DNA of 64,000 bases from Candidatus Accumulibacter propinquus (GTDB lineage: Bacteria; Pseudomonadota; Gammaproteobacteria; Burkholderiales; Rhodocyclaceae): contig JADKBU010000023.1 in the NCBI GenBank assembly GCA_016714935.1, positions 1 to 64,000 of the forward strand, written 5' to 3'. Made by a program: the position numbers and the translations under genes. Shown piece after piece: positions 53,950 through 63,082 of the stretch; positions within the stretch are counted from its first letter, which is position 1; the number at the start of each line of letters is the position of its first letter. Below the pieces are notes generated by a model. It saw nothing but the letters and a program-made list of their open reading frames with translations, had not been told where the DNA came from and ran no database searches.

Positions 53950-54861
53950 ATGACGTTGACCGAACTGCGGTATATCGTGGCTCTGGCGAGGGAAAGACAC
54001 TTTGGGCATGCGGCTGACAAATGCCATGTCAGCCAACCAACGCTGTCGGTGGCGTTGAAAAAGGTGGAGCAACGTTTTGGGGTGATCTTGTTCGAGCGAT
54101 CGTCCGCGGATGTTCGCCTGACGATGACGGGCGAACAAATCGCAGCGCAGGCTGAGCGAGTACTGGAGGAAGCGGGGAAGCTCAGAGAGATTTGTGCGAA
54201 AGGGAAGGATCCTTTGTCGGGGCCGCTGCGCCTGGGTGTGATTTATACCATTGCCCCGTACCTTCTACCGCGTCTGATTCCGGCACTGCATGCACGCGCA
54301 CCGCTGATGCCGCTTTATCTGCAGGAAAACTTCACCGTGAGCCTGAGCGCTCAGTTGCGTCGTGGTGATCTTGACGTCATTGTAGTGGCGCTCCCTTTTT
54401 CTGAACCTGGGATTGTCTCGCGCGTGGTGTATGCGGAACCTTTTTGTGTAGTGATGCCGCGCGGGCATGCCCTTGCGCGGGAGGTCCTGATCGATACGCG
54501 CCAAGTCGCCGCGGAGAATGTGCTCCTTCTCGGCAATGGCAACTGCTTTCGGGACCAGGTTGTTCAAGCCTGCCCGCAACTTTCGGCTTCAGGGGGCACG
54601 GATGGAGCCATCGAGGGCAGCTCTCTGGAGACTGTGCGCTACATGGTGGCAAGCGGAGCTGGGATCTCTGTGGTCCCGGTATCGGCAGCCGCATCCTGGC
54701 CACAGGAAGATGCCTTGCTGGTATCGAGACCCTTCCGGGACCCCGTGCCGCTGCGCCAGGTGATCATCGCCTGGCGGGCGACCTTTCCCCGCCCGCAGGC
54801 CATCGATGTCTTACGGGCGGCGATCCTGGATTCTCCGCCCCCCGGGGTCGTCGTGGCCTGA
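53950..54861 (+). CDS. oxyR: Hydrogen-peroxide sensor OxyR
   Basis: A 303-residue LysR-family activator. The DNA-binding helix-turn-helix is TLTELRYIVALARERHFGHA, then HVSQPTLSVALKKVEQ. The redox switch is present: Cys199 in GNGNCFRDQ and Cys208 in VVQACPQL, numbered as in E. coli OxyR. Oxidation to the disulfide activates peroxide-defence genes; tpx in this window is a possible target. Confidence 0.96.
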   Translation: MTLTELRYIVALARERHFGHAADKCHVSQPTLSVALKKVEQRFGVILFERSSADVRLTMTGEQIAAQAERVLEEAGKLREICAKGKDPLSGPLRLGVIYTIAPYLLPRLIPALHARAPLMPLYLQENFTVSLSAQLRRGDLDVIVVALPFSEPGIVSRVVYAEPFCVVMPRGHALAREVLIDTRQVAAENVLLLGNGNCFRDQVVQACPQLSASGGTDGAIEGSSLETVRYMVASGAGISVVPVSAAASWPQEDALLVSRPFRDPVPLRQVIIAWRATFPRPQAIDVLRAAILDSPPPGVVVA

Positions 54862-55021
54862 GGTTGGCTACCTGGACCTGGGCGGATGCCTTGCCTCGGT
54901 TCTCTCTGTGTCGCACCCTGGAGTTAGGGATGCGTTACAGGGGTTCGGCCAGGCGAAGGGTGGAGGAACTGCAGGGGAGGATGCGTGCGGCGAACTGTGG
55001 CGAAGGATTGACGTCCGTATA

Positions 55022-55037
55022 GGTTTCACGTGGAACG
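55022..55037. other. parS-like centromere site
   Basis: GGTTTCACGTGGAACG shares 14 of 16 bases with the perfect site at 63052 (TGTTTCACGTGGAACA); the palindromic core GTTTCACGTGGAAC is complete. ParB binds such sites near the chromosome origin. Confidence 0.75.
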
Positions 55038-55071
55038 TCATTCTGGTAGCAGCGGGGTAGAAGGCTCAAGG

Positions 55072-57666
55072 CTAAGTCGTTGTCTTGCGTCGGCGAACTG
55101 CTGCCTTGGCTGGCAGGGCCGCCACCTCATCTGACGCCACATCGTTGGTTGATGTCCGACTTTGCTTGGCAGCAGGCTTTGGTTCCCGTTTTTCAAACTC
55201 GAAACCGACTTTTCCGTCGCTTCCGCGCACCAAATAGGCCGAAAACTTGCGGCGCGTGCGAGCGGAGACAAAATTCCGCAGCAAGTCGGTTCGCCCGGTG
55301 CTGAGCAGCTTCTGCATCTGTTCGGGTTCGACAGCCTGCTGCAGAATGATGGTTCCCGAACGGAAATCGCAGGACTTCGTGGGTCCTTGCGACTTTTCGC
55401 AAACGTAGGCCATGCCGTGCGCAAACACACGCGCACCACATTTCGGGCACGCGCCGAGCGCTTCACTCTGGGAGAAGTCCACAACCTCAACGGCGCCGTC
55501 ATCACCGGTGGCGCTCTGGCCAAAGTCAAACTCAGGTACGTTTTCGGCGTTGAGCTGGACGATCGCATTGAAAGGGCGCCCCATCTTGTTGCGGAAACCG
55601 CTCAGCGGGCCAACCTTGCGCCGGGTGAGCAATTCCTCAATTTCGGCGGCCTCAAACTGGCGGCTGGCGACGATTTTCCACAGAGAAAAGTCACAGGACT
55701 GGCACTGGAATTTCTTGTACGTCTCCTTGATCAGTCCAGCGCACTTGGGGCAAGGGGTGGAGAGTTCGCCAAAATCGCCGGGGATACTGTCACTGTCGTA
55801 ACTCTTCGCCCGATCGACGATGCGCTGGGTCATGGCAGCGATCTCCCGCATGAAGTCGCTGCGTGACATTTCCCCACGTTCCATACGCGCAAGCTTCCAT
55901 TCCCACTCGCCGGTAAGCTCTGGTGCCGTGAGTTCAGGAATACCTAGCCCGTTCAACAGGGTCATCAAGGAAAATGCCTTGGCTGTCGGCTGCAACTCGC
56001 GTCCTTCGCGGAGAAGGTACTGTTCAGCGATCAGGTTCTCGATGATCTGGGCCCGCGTTGCCGGTGTGCCAAGCCCGCGTCCTGCCATGGCTGCCCTTAA
56101 TTCCTCGTCATCCATGGCTTTGCCGGCACCCTCCATGGCAGTGAGCAGACTCGCTTCGGAATAACGGGCTGGTGGTCGCGTCTGGTGGGAGCTGAGCACC
56201 ATTTCCTCGGCTCTGACACGCTCCTGTGGCGCCACAGCGACGAGGTTGCCTTCCTCGCCTTCCTGGCCATCGCGGCCATAGACTGCGAGCCAACCGGGAT
56301 TGACGAGGACCTTGCCTTCGGTCTTGAAGGGCTCGCCCTCGACACGCGTGATGCGCGTAGTGATCAGGTATTCCGCCGCGGGATAGAATACCGCCAGGAA
56401 ACGCTTGACCACCATGTCGTAGAGTTTCAACTCGGGCTCGGAGAGGTGCTTGGGCGCCTGCAGGGTCGGTATGATCGCGAAGTGATCCGAGATCTTTGCG
56501 TTGTTGAAGATGCGCTTGTTGGGAACGACCCAATTGGCTGCGAGTATCCGCCCCGCAAACGGCGCGTAACGAGCCAGCGTGGCCTCGTCGTGACCCTTGC
56601 CCACTCCCTCGCCAGTGAGCATCGCGAGTGTGCTGCAGACTGTTGGACGATAGTCCTCAGGTAGCGCACGGGCGTCGGTACGCGGATAGGTCAAAACTTT
56701 GTGCTTCTCGTAAAGCGCCTGCGCCAGGCCCAGGGTCGCCTTTGCGGAGAAACCGAAACGGCCGTTCGCTTCGCGCTGCAGGCTGGTGAGATCATAGAGC
56801 AGCGGTGACAGTTGCGTCGACGCCTTGGATTCCTCGCTGACCTCGCCGATCTTGCCGGAGCACTTCTGCTGGAGCATCTGGCCGCAGGCCTGGTCCCACA
56901 GGCGATCGGCGCGTGCGTGTTCATCGTCGTCCTTGCCCTTGAATTTCTCATCGAACCACTTGCCCCGGTACTCGCCAGCAGCACAGCCAAAGACACCCTC
57001 GAGTTCCCAATAGGCGCGCGGTTTGAACTTGCGTATCCGGTCCTCGCGGTCAACGATCAGCGCCAGCGTTGGCGTTTGCACGCGACCCACGGTCGTGAGG
57101 TGGAAACCGCCTGTCTTCGAGTTGAAGGCGGTCATCGCACGTGTGCCGTTGATGCCGACCAGCCAGTCGGATTCCGATCGGCACACGGCGGCATCACCCA
57201 GGCCGGACATTTCTGTACCGTTGCGAAGCCGTAAAAAACCATCGCGCACGGCTTGAGGGGTCATCGATTGCAACCACAGGCGCTCAACGGGTTTGGCGGC
57301 GGCGGAGTGCTGGACGATGTAGTTGAAGATCAACTCACCCTCTCGCCCGGCATCACAGGCATTGATCAGGCTCGTGACATCCTTTCTCTTGATCAGACGG
57401 ACCAACACTTTGAGGCGGGGCTCGGTCTTGGCGATAGGCTGCAGTGCGAAGTGAGGTGGAATCACCGGTAGATGGGCAAAAGACCACTTGCCGCGTTTGA
57501 CTTCATACTCTTCGGGACAGGCCAGTTCCAGAAGGTGACCGATTGCCGACGCGAGAACGTATTCGTCGCTTTCGTAGTAGTCGTCGTTGCGAACGAATCC
57601 GCCGAGTGCGCGCGCGACATCAGCGGCAACGGACGGCTTCTCGGTGATGATCAGTTTCTTGCTCAT
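55072..57666 (-). CDS. topB: DNA topoisomerase III
   Basis: An 864-residue type IA topoisomerase. The Toprim domain starts KKLIITEKPSVAADVARALG and contains INACDAGREGELIFNYI; the active Tyr is in LTYPRTDARALPEDYRPTV. C-terminal zinc-ribbon-like parts follow (CPKCAGLIKETYKKFQCQSC; then CPKCGARVFAHGMAYVC). ATG 57666 is chosen by homology over an upstream start at 57741. It is last in the LysM-dprA-smg-topB order. It relaxes or decatenates DNA during replication and segregation. Confidence 0.92.
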   Translation of the reverse strand: MSKKLIITEKPSVAADVARALGGFVRNDDYYESDEYVLASAIGHLLELACPEEYEVKRGKWSFAHLPVIPPHFALQPIAKTEPRLKVLVRLIKRKDVTSLINACDAGREGELIFNYIVQHSAAAKPVERLWLQSMTPQAVRDGFLRLRNGTEMSGLGDAAVCRSESDWLVGINGTRAMTAFNSKTGGFHLTTVGRVQTPTLALIVDREDRIRKFKPRAYWELEGVFGCAAGEYRGKWFDEKFKGKDDDEHARADRLWDQACGQMLQQKCSGKIGEVSEESKASTQLSPLLYDLTSLQREANGRFGFSAKATLGLAQALYEKHKVLTYPRTDARALPEDYRPTVCSTLAMLTGEGVGKGHDEATLARYAPFAGRILAANWVVPNKRIFNNAKISDHFAIIPTLQAPKHLSEPELKLYDMVVKRFLAVFYPAAEYLITTRITRVEGEPFKTEGKVLVNPGWLAVYGRDGQEGEEGNLVAVAPQERVRAEEMVLSSHQTRPPARYSEASLLTAMEGAGKAMDDEELRAAMAGRGLGTPATRAQIIENLIAEQYLLREGRELQPTAKAFSLMTLLNGLGIPELTAPELTGEWEWKLARMERGEMSRSDFMREIAAMTQRIVDRAKSYDSDSIPGDFGELSTPCPKCAGLIKETYKKFQCQSCDFSLWKIVASRQFEAAEIEELLTRRKVGPLSGFRNKMGRPFNAIVQLNAENVPEFDFGQSATGDDGAVEVVDFSQSEALGACPKCGARVFAHGMAYVCEKSQGPTKSCDFRSGTIILQQAVEPEQMQKLLSTGRTDLLRNFVSARTRRKFSAYLVRGSDGKVGFEFEKREPKPAAKQSRTSTNDVASDEVAALPAKAAVRRRKTTT

Positions 57667-57947
57667 GGGGTCTTCATCAGCCGTGGAGAGGGACGAAAGG
57701 TGGACTTCGACGACGGCCAAGGTTAGCTTCGCGAGACTCATAATAAAAGTACTCTGCCTCGCTTGGCAAGCGAGCTTGGCTGGGAGAGCAGGAGGTGTAT
57801 GGCCAAAAACCCGGGATCTGGTACTCTCTTGGGAACCGGCCGCCGCTCGTGGTGTTGCGAAAGATCAACTGACGGGCGCGCGCAACGCCACTCCCTGGCC
57901 TGTGCCGAGCCGCTCGCTACTTGTGGGGAAGTACTCCTGGCGCGCGA
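57667..57947. other. Intergenic region between smg and topB
   Basis: This 281-base stretch has no supported gene and no clear promoter or hairpin that I can identify. Confidence 0.4.
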
Positions 57948-58397
57948 TCAGTGGAGGAGCCGCGTGTCACCGTCATCCAGCAACTCCTCGACTACCAGCG
58001 GTTCGATGTTCTGTTCCTGGCACCAGAGCACCATCAATACAATGATCTTGAACTTGGCCAGAGGAACCGGTTCGTCGCCAAGAAGCATGGCTCGCTCGAC
58101 CGCCAATTCACGCAAGGCAGGACGCAGAAGACCGGCCGCCTCAAGAGAAGCGATGAAACCCAGGCCGTCACTGCCCAGCTTGCGCTGCTCTTCAACGCGG
58201 TAAACACGCAGTGCGCGATCATTTCCAGGCAGTTCTACCACGGCGGCTGTATTCAGACCGTCCAACCAGCGCAGTGCAGTGCTGATCGCGGCATCCTCAA
58301 AGCCGACAGCACTCAGGGCACGCTTGAGTGTTCTGCTCTTGGGGCGGCTACCAAAATCCTGATAGGTGGCGAAAAGGTAGACGAGGATGTCGATCAT
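57948..58397 (-). CDS. smg: Smg/DUF494 protein
   Basis: A 149-residue protein beginning MIDILVYLFATYQDFG, the Smg (DUF494) start, with RVYRVEEQRKLGSDGLGFIA and the C-terminal KFKIIVLMVLWCQEQNIEPL. ATG 58397 is chosen from this conserved start; a start at 58544 would lie inside dprA. The function is unknown; the place after dprA is conserved in beta- and gammaproteobacteria. Confidence 0.92.
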   Translation of the reverse strand: MIDILVYLFATYQDFGSRPKSRTLKRALSAVGFEDAAISTALRWLDGLNTAAVVELPGNDRALRVYRVEEQRKLGSDGLGFIASLEAAGLLRPALRELAVERAMLLGDEPVPLAKFKIIVLMVLWCQEQNIEPLVVEELLDDGDTRLLH

Positions 58398-58408
58398 CAA
58401 AAGGGCTC

Positions 58409-59497
58409 TCAGGCTCGGGAAATCCGTTGATAGTGGCCACCCGGCAAGTTGGCGACCTGACCATCCAGTTCCAAGTGCAGCAGCATCACCGAAACAGCGT
58501 CCGCCGTCAACCCGGTGCGGGTAGCCAGGTCGTCGAGACTGCAAGGGTCAAAACCCATACTTAGTAGCAGCCCAAGGCTTTCCTCGTTTGCCTCGGGAGC
58601 CTGTTCGAGGGGGCCAGCGGAATGCTGCCAACGCAGTTCGTCGAGGACATCCTGAACCGTCTCGACAAGTTTTGCTCCCTCCTTGAGCAGCTTGTGACAG
58701 CCGCGGGACTGTGGAGAGTGAATCGACCCCGGGATGGCGAATACTTCGCGGCTCAACTCTGCAGCGAGGCGCGCGGTGATCAGCGAGCCACTCTCGGTGG
58801 TCGCCTCGACTACCAGGGTGCCTCTTGACAAGCCGGCAATCAGGCGATTGCGTCGTGGAAAGTTGGACGCGGCAGGAGGTGTGCCGAGAGGAAACTCGGA
58901 GACGATTGCGCCCCTGTCTGCAATCTCGAATGCCAATGCCTGGTTCGATGCAGGGTAAAGCCGATCGATTCCGGTACCGATCAAGGCGATGGTATGCCCG
59001 TTCGCGGACAAGGCCCCGCGGTGTGCGGCAGCATCGATCCCCAAGGCGAGGCCGCTGACGATGGTGAGACCCGCGGCAGCCAGGGCTGACGCGAAGCGTT
59101 CCGCGTTCATTGCCCCCTGTGGTGTCGGGTTGCGGCTCCCGACTACGGCCAAGGCAGCAGAATTCAGCAAGTCCAGGCGACCCCGGACATAGAGCAGGGT
59201 CGGCGGGTCGGGGGTTTGCAGGAGGCTTTGGGGATACTCGGGATCGGCAAGACAGAGCAAGTGTTGTCCGGGTTGCTTGGACCAGGCAAGAGCGCGGTCA
59301 ATCGCAGAACGGTTTTCGGTGTCAAGCAGGAGCCTTGTGGCTCGGTCGCCAACGACGCCGCTCAGCGTGTTGCGACCGGTAGCAAAGATAACTTCCGGCA
59401 GTCCGAACGCGTCCAGCAACTTGCGCTGGGTCTGACCGCCAATGCCCGGAGTCAGCGTCAGTCGCAGCCAGTTCCTCAGCGACTCCTGCGCCGACAT
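58409..59497 (-). CDS. dprA: DNA-processing protein DprA
   Basis: A 362-residue DprA that protects incoming single-stranded DNA and loads RecA in natural transformation. The N-terminal part has helix-hairpin-helix-like LTPGIGGQTQRKLL. The Rossmann-like core has ALAVVGSRNPTPQGAMNAER, SGLALGIDAAAHRGAL and VSEFPLGTPPAASNFPRRNR, and a winged-helix C-terminal domain follows (DDLATRTGLTADAVSVMLLH). It ends 11 bases before smg. Confidence 0.95.
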   Translation of the reverse strand: MSAQESLRNWLRLTLTPGIGGQTQRKLLDAFGLPEVIFATGRNTLSGVVGDRATRLLLDTENRSAIDRALAWSKQPGQHLLCLADPEYPQSLLQTPDPPTLLYVRGRLDLLNSAALAVVGSRNPTPQGAMNAERFASALAAAGLTIVSGLALGIDAAAHRGALSANGHTIALIGTGIDRLYPASNQALAFEIADRGAIVSEFPLGTPPAASNFPRRNRLIAGLSRGTLVVEATTESGSLITARLAAELSREVFAIPGSIHSPQSRGCHKLLKEGAKLVETVQDVLDELRWQHSAGPLEQAPEANEESLGLLLSMGFDPCSLDDLATRTGLTADAVSVMLLHLELDGQVANLPGGHYQRISRA

Positions 59498-59499
59498 CG

Positions 59500-60516
59500 C
59501 TAGGGTGTACGGGCGAAGTCGTTGACGTCCACGGTCGCTTCGGCCTGCACCACCAGGCCGTAGGCCAGGCGCTGAAAGGTTCTGAACACGAAGAGCAGGC
59601 CGATCCGCTCGGGTGGAATCGGTACCATCATCTTCTGATCATTACCATCGCGTTCGACTACGGTGCGATTACGCTCCAGGGCCAGGACATGTCCGATTTC
59701 GATGCCATCCTGAACACCGCGGTTGATCGAGACAATCGAGCCGCGACCCGCCGCGTCGACCCCGCCATATACAGAAATGACGCGACCGTCGACTTGAAAA
59801 TCCGGCTTGTGGGGTACGTAGGCGATCAGTGGTGGGCGAATGGCCGGAAGCAAACGATCACCGCGGCCAATTTCCTGTTTCATGGTGACCACTTCAAAGG
59901 TCGCCGGCTCACCGACCTGGACCTGTCTTGCGGTACCGAGATAAAACGCCTCGTATCCGAGAATTTCCGAAGTTGCCGGGTCGAGCAGTGCTTTGCCGTT
60001 GCGATAGATCTGCCAGTCCTGCTTGGAAGGATCAGCATTGGCGACGTAGGCGAGGTCACCGTTGCCGAGGAAGACGCGATCCTGCTGTGTAGCGACGATC
60101 TGCGCCGCGCTGTCGAGACTGTGCGCTTCGACAATCAGTGGGTCGGACAGGAAAGGCCTGATGACGTTCGGCGGGATGGCCGGAATCCCCTCGGCAAGCG
60201 CTGTCGAGTGAACTTGCGGCAACACGCGTGCGCTCTGCAGGCGAAGGTAAGGGCGACCTTGCGCATCACGGTCGAGAACAATCACGTCGCCGGGAAAGAT
60301 GCGGTGCGGATTCCTGATTTCGTCCCGGTTCATGCGCCAGATTTCCGGCCACCGCCAGGGTTCCTTGAGGAATTTCCCGGAAATCCCCCACAAGGTGTCG
60401 CCTGGGAGAACGACATGTCGGTCGGGTGCGCCGTTGGCCAACTGGAGGTCTTGTCCGGTGGCACCGCAGAGCCCACTGACCATGACTAGAAGGAACGCGG
60501 ATATAATGCGGATCAT
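59500..60516 (-). CDS. LysM-domain exported protein
   Basis: A 338-residue protein with signal peptide (ISAFLLVMVSGLCGATG) and one LysM domain near the N-terminus (HVVLPGDTLWGISGKFLKEP, then WRWPEIWRMNRDEIRNPHRI), which binds peptidoglycan. The remainder is a conserved beta-rich region (GYEAFYLGTARQVQVGEPAT) of unknown role. It lies 2 bases before dprA, as in many betaproteobacteria, and is divergent from def. Confidence 0.92.
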   Translation of the reverse strand: MIRIISAFLLVMVSGLCGATGQDLQLANGAPDRHVVLPGDTLWGISGKFLKEPWRWPEIWRMNRDEIRNPHRIFPGDVIVLDRDAQGRPYLRLQSARVLPQVHSTALAEGIPAIPPNVIRPFLSDPLIVEAHSLDSAAQIVATQQDRVFLGNGDLAYVANADPSKQDWQIYRNGKALLDPATSEILGYEAFYLGTARQVQVGEPATFEVVTMKQEIGRGDRLLPAIRPPLIAYVPHKPDFQVDGRVISVYGGVDAAGRGSIVSINRGVQDGIEIGHVLALERNRTVVERDGNDQKMMVPIPPERIGLLFVFRTFQRLAYGLVVQAEATVDVNDFARTP

Positions 60517-60698
60517 CGTGTTATCCTCATGGGAACGGTTGCGCGCGGGAATTGAACTCCCGCTCCCTGCGTTTGTCGGAGTTTTTCGTCTGGCGGGCTG
60601 CTGGCTGGAAGCTGTCTAGTTGTCGTGGGTATTAGCCCGACATTGCCAAGAGGCTACGTTGGATTCTGCACGCAGTTATTTCTTCGATCAAGCTTTTT

Positions 60699-61202
60699 AT
60701 GCCCTTACTACCAATACTTCGCTTTCCGGATCCGCGCCTGAGAAAGGTGGCCACACCCGTTGCAGTAATTGATCAAGGCATACGTCGCCTGGCCCGAGAC
60801 ATGGCGGAGACGATGTATGAGGCACCCGGGATCGGTCTCGCCGCGACACAGGTGGACGTGCACCAACGGCTGATCGTCATCGACGCCTCGGAGGCAAGGG
60901 ATCAACTATTGACCCTGGTTAATCCGGAGATCATCACTCGGGAGGGTGTTCAGGTCTGCGAGGAAGGGTGTCTTTCAGTGCCCGGAATTTACGACAAGGT
61001 CGAGCGCGCCGAGCATGTGGTCGTCCGCTATCTCGACCTCGAAGCCAGGGAGCAGACCATCGAGGCGGCTGGTCTGTTGTCGGTTTGCCTGCAGCACGAG
61101 ATCGACCACCTCGAAGGGCGGGTTTTTGTCGAACATCTCTCGCAACTGAAACAGTTGCGGATCAGGAACAAGCTCGCCAAGCAGGCCCGAATCACCGCAT
61201 GA
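60699..61202 (+). CDS. def: Peptide deformylase
   Basis: A 167-residue Fe2+/Zn2+ enzyme that removes the N-formyl group from new proteins. All three motifs are intact: GIGLAATQ, EGCLSVPG and QHEIDHLEG. The start lies 182 bases from the divergent LysM gene. The stop overlaps the fmt start (ATGA). Confidence 0.97.
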   Translation: MPLLPILRFPDPRLRKVATPVAVIDQGIRRLARDMAETMYEAPGIGLAATQVDVHQRLIVIDASEARDQLLTLVNPEIITREGVQVCEEGCLSVPGIYDKVERAEHVVVRYLDLEAREQTIEAAGLLSVCLQHEIDHLEGRVFVEHLSQLKQLRIRNKLAKQARITA

Positions 61203-62125
61203 GACTGATTTTCGCCGGTACTCCGGAGTTCGCGGCTGTCGCACTGCGGGCGATCATGGCGGCCGGACATGAGGTGGTGCTGGTCATGACACAACCTGAC
61301 CGTGCTTCGGGTCGGGGCCTGGTGGTACGTCCCGCGCCAGTTAAACAGCTCGCTGATGCCGCGGCGATTGAAGTCCTGCAGCCGGCAAACCTCAGGGACC
61401 ACGCAGCACAGGAGCGGATACGTGCGCTTGCTGCAGATGTCATGGTCGTGGCGGCCTACGGGCTCATTCTGCCACAAGCCGTTTTGGATGTTCCCCGCTT
61501 CGGCTGCATCAACATTCATGCTTCGCTGCTGCCGCGGTGGCGGGGTGCCGCTCCGGTGCAGCGGGCAATCCTTGCCGGCGACACGCAAACCGGCGTGTCG
61601 ATCATGCAGATGGACGCCGGGCTGGACAGTGGTCCGGTGCTGATGTCGGCGGTGGTGCCGATCGCTGGAGATGATAACGCTTCAGTGCTGCACGACAGGT
61701 TGGCGGCGACCGGCGCTCGCCTGGTCATCGACGTCTTGGCGCAGTTGCCGCTGACGGCACAACCGCAGCCGGAAGGGGGGATAACGTATGCGGCGAAAAT
61801 CGACAAGCGTGAGGCGGCGCTGGACTGGCGCCTCCCGGCAGAACAACTAGCGCGGCAGGTGCGTGCCTTTGATCCTGTGCCGGGAGCGACATGCGTCATC
61901 GAGGGCAAGCTGCTCAAGGTCTGGCGCGCGCAGACCGCTGCTGGCGAGGGTCGTCCAGGGACGGTCCTGGCGGCTGACCGCAGCGGGGTGGTAGTGGCCT
62001 GTGGTGAGGGGGCACTGCGGCTCACGGAACTGCAGAAGGCAGGTGGCAAACGCCTCCCGGCAGCGCTGTTCCTCGCAGGGACGCGCATACTTCCCGGCAT
62101 CCGCTGTTTGACCGGTACGGCTTGA
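61199..62125 (+). CDS. fmt: Methionyl-tRNA formyltransferase
   Basis: A 308-residue Fmt that formylates Met-tRNA for initiation. Visible: MRLIFAGTPEFAAVALRAIM at the start, NIHASLLPRWRGAAPVQRAI with the catalytic His, and TGVSIMQMDAGLDSGPVL. ATG 61199 overlaps the def stop; the longer in-frame reading inside def is rejected. Confidence 0.97.
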   Translation: MRLIFAGTPEFAAVALRAIMAAGHEVVLVMTQPDRASGRGLVVRPAPVKQLADAAAIEVLQPANLRDHAAQERIRALAADVMVVAAYGLILPQAVLDVPRFGCINIHASLLPRWRGAAPVQRAILAGDTQTGVSIMQMDAGLDSGPVLMSAVVPIAGDDNASVLHDRLAATGARLVIDVLAQLPLTAQPQPEGGITYAAKIDKREAALDWRLPAEQLARQVRAFDPVPGATCVIEGKLLKVWRAQTAAGEGRPGTVLAADRSGVVVACGEGALRLTELQKAGGKRLPAALFLAGTRILPGIRCLTGTA

Positions 62126-62188
62126 AAGCTGTCGGCACAGCCCCATCTGGCAGAGCATCACCATGCTGAAGCGACGGAGGGTAAGGCA

Positions 62189-63037
62189 ATGTTCGGCAAT
62201 TGGCTGAAGACGTCCATCCTGATGGCCGCGATTCTGGCCCTGTTTGGAATCCTTGGAGCGTTTATTGGCGGCAAGACGGGGATGTTGCTGGCGCTGCTGC
62301 TGGGCGGCGGCATGAACGTCTTCGCGTACTGGTTCTCGGACCAGATGGTGCTGCGCATGTATAACGCGCAGGAGGTGGACGCGGGTTCTGCGCCGCAGTT
62401 CTACGGCATGGTCAGGGAGCTTGCGCAGCGCGCTGGAATGCCGATGCCGAAGGTCTATCTGATCGACGAGGCCCAGCCCAACGCATTCGCCACTGGTCGC
62501 AACCCGGAACATGCGGCAGTTGCGGCGACGACCGGGATCCTGCAGTTGCTTTCGGCCAGGGAGTTGCGTGGAGTCATGGCGCATGAGCTGGCGCATGTGC
62601 GGCATCGCGACATCCTGATCTCGACGATCTCCGCGACGATGGCGGGAGCCATTTCGGCGCTTGCCAATTTCGCGGTGTTTTTCGGCGGTCGCGATGCCGA
62701 TGGGCGTCCGAGCAATCCCTTGGCTGGCGTACTGGTGGCTGTGCTTGCGCCGCTGGCTGCCGGTCTGATTCAGATGGCGATCTCCCGAGCACGCGAGTTC
62801 GAGGCCGATCGCGGTGGTGCGGAAATCTGCGGTGATCCGAATGCGCTGGCCGATGCCTTGATGAGGATCGATGCCTGTGCGCGCGGTATTTCGATGGCTC
62901 CCGCCGAGGCCCATCCGGAAACCGCGCAGATGATGATCATGAATCCCTTGTCCAGTGGCGGTATTGCCGGACTGTTCAGCACCCACCCGGCGACTGTGGA
63001 GCGTGTGGCACGGCTGCGGGCAATGGTCCGATCTTAA
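62189..63037 (+). CDS. htpX: Membrane protease HtpX
   Basis: A 282-residue integral-membrane zinc metalloprotease for quality control. Two N-terminal membrane helices (LMAAILALFGILGAFIGG and LLALLLGGGMNVFAYWF), the zinc motif GVMAHELAHVRHRD and the downstream REFEADRGGAEI (third ligand) are present. It follows fmt by 63 bases, a usual neighbour. Confidence 0.96.
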   Translation: MFGNWLKTSILMAAILALFGILGAFIGGKTGMLLALLLGGGMNVFAYWFSDQMVLRMYNAQEVDAGSAPQFYGMVRELAQRAGMPMPKVYLIDEAQPNAFATGRNPEHAAVAATTGILQLLSARELRGVMAHELAHVRHRDILISTISATMAGAISALANFAVFFGGRDADGRPSNPLAGVLVAVLAPLAAGLIQMAISRAREFEADRGGAEICGDPNALADALMRIDACARGISMAPAEAHPETAQMMIMNPLSSGGIAGLFSTHPATVERVARLRAMVRS

Positions 63038-63051
63038 GTGCTGCGAGGCAG

Positions 63052-63067
63052 TGTTTCACGTGGAACA
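63052..63067. other. parS centromere site (perfect)
   Basis: TGTTTCACGTGGAACA matches the ParB-binding parS consensus over all 16 bases. It lies between convergent htpX and the S1/P1 nuclease gene, 15 bases after the htpX stop. parS sites cluster around the replication origin. Confidence 0.9.
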
Positions 63068-63082
63068 TTGCCTGCCCATAGT

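Noticed and set aside
54806..55060. An 84-codon reading frame between oxyR and topB
   Set aside because: It overlaps the oxyR 3' end in another frame, has no supporting motif, and includes the parS site.
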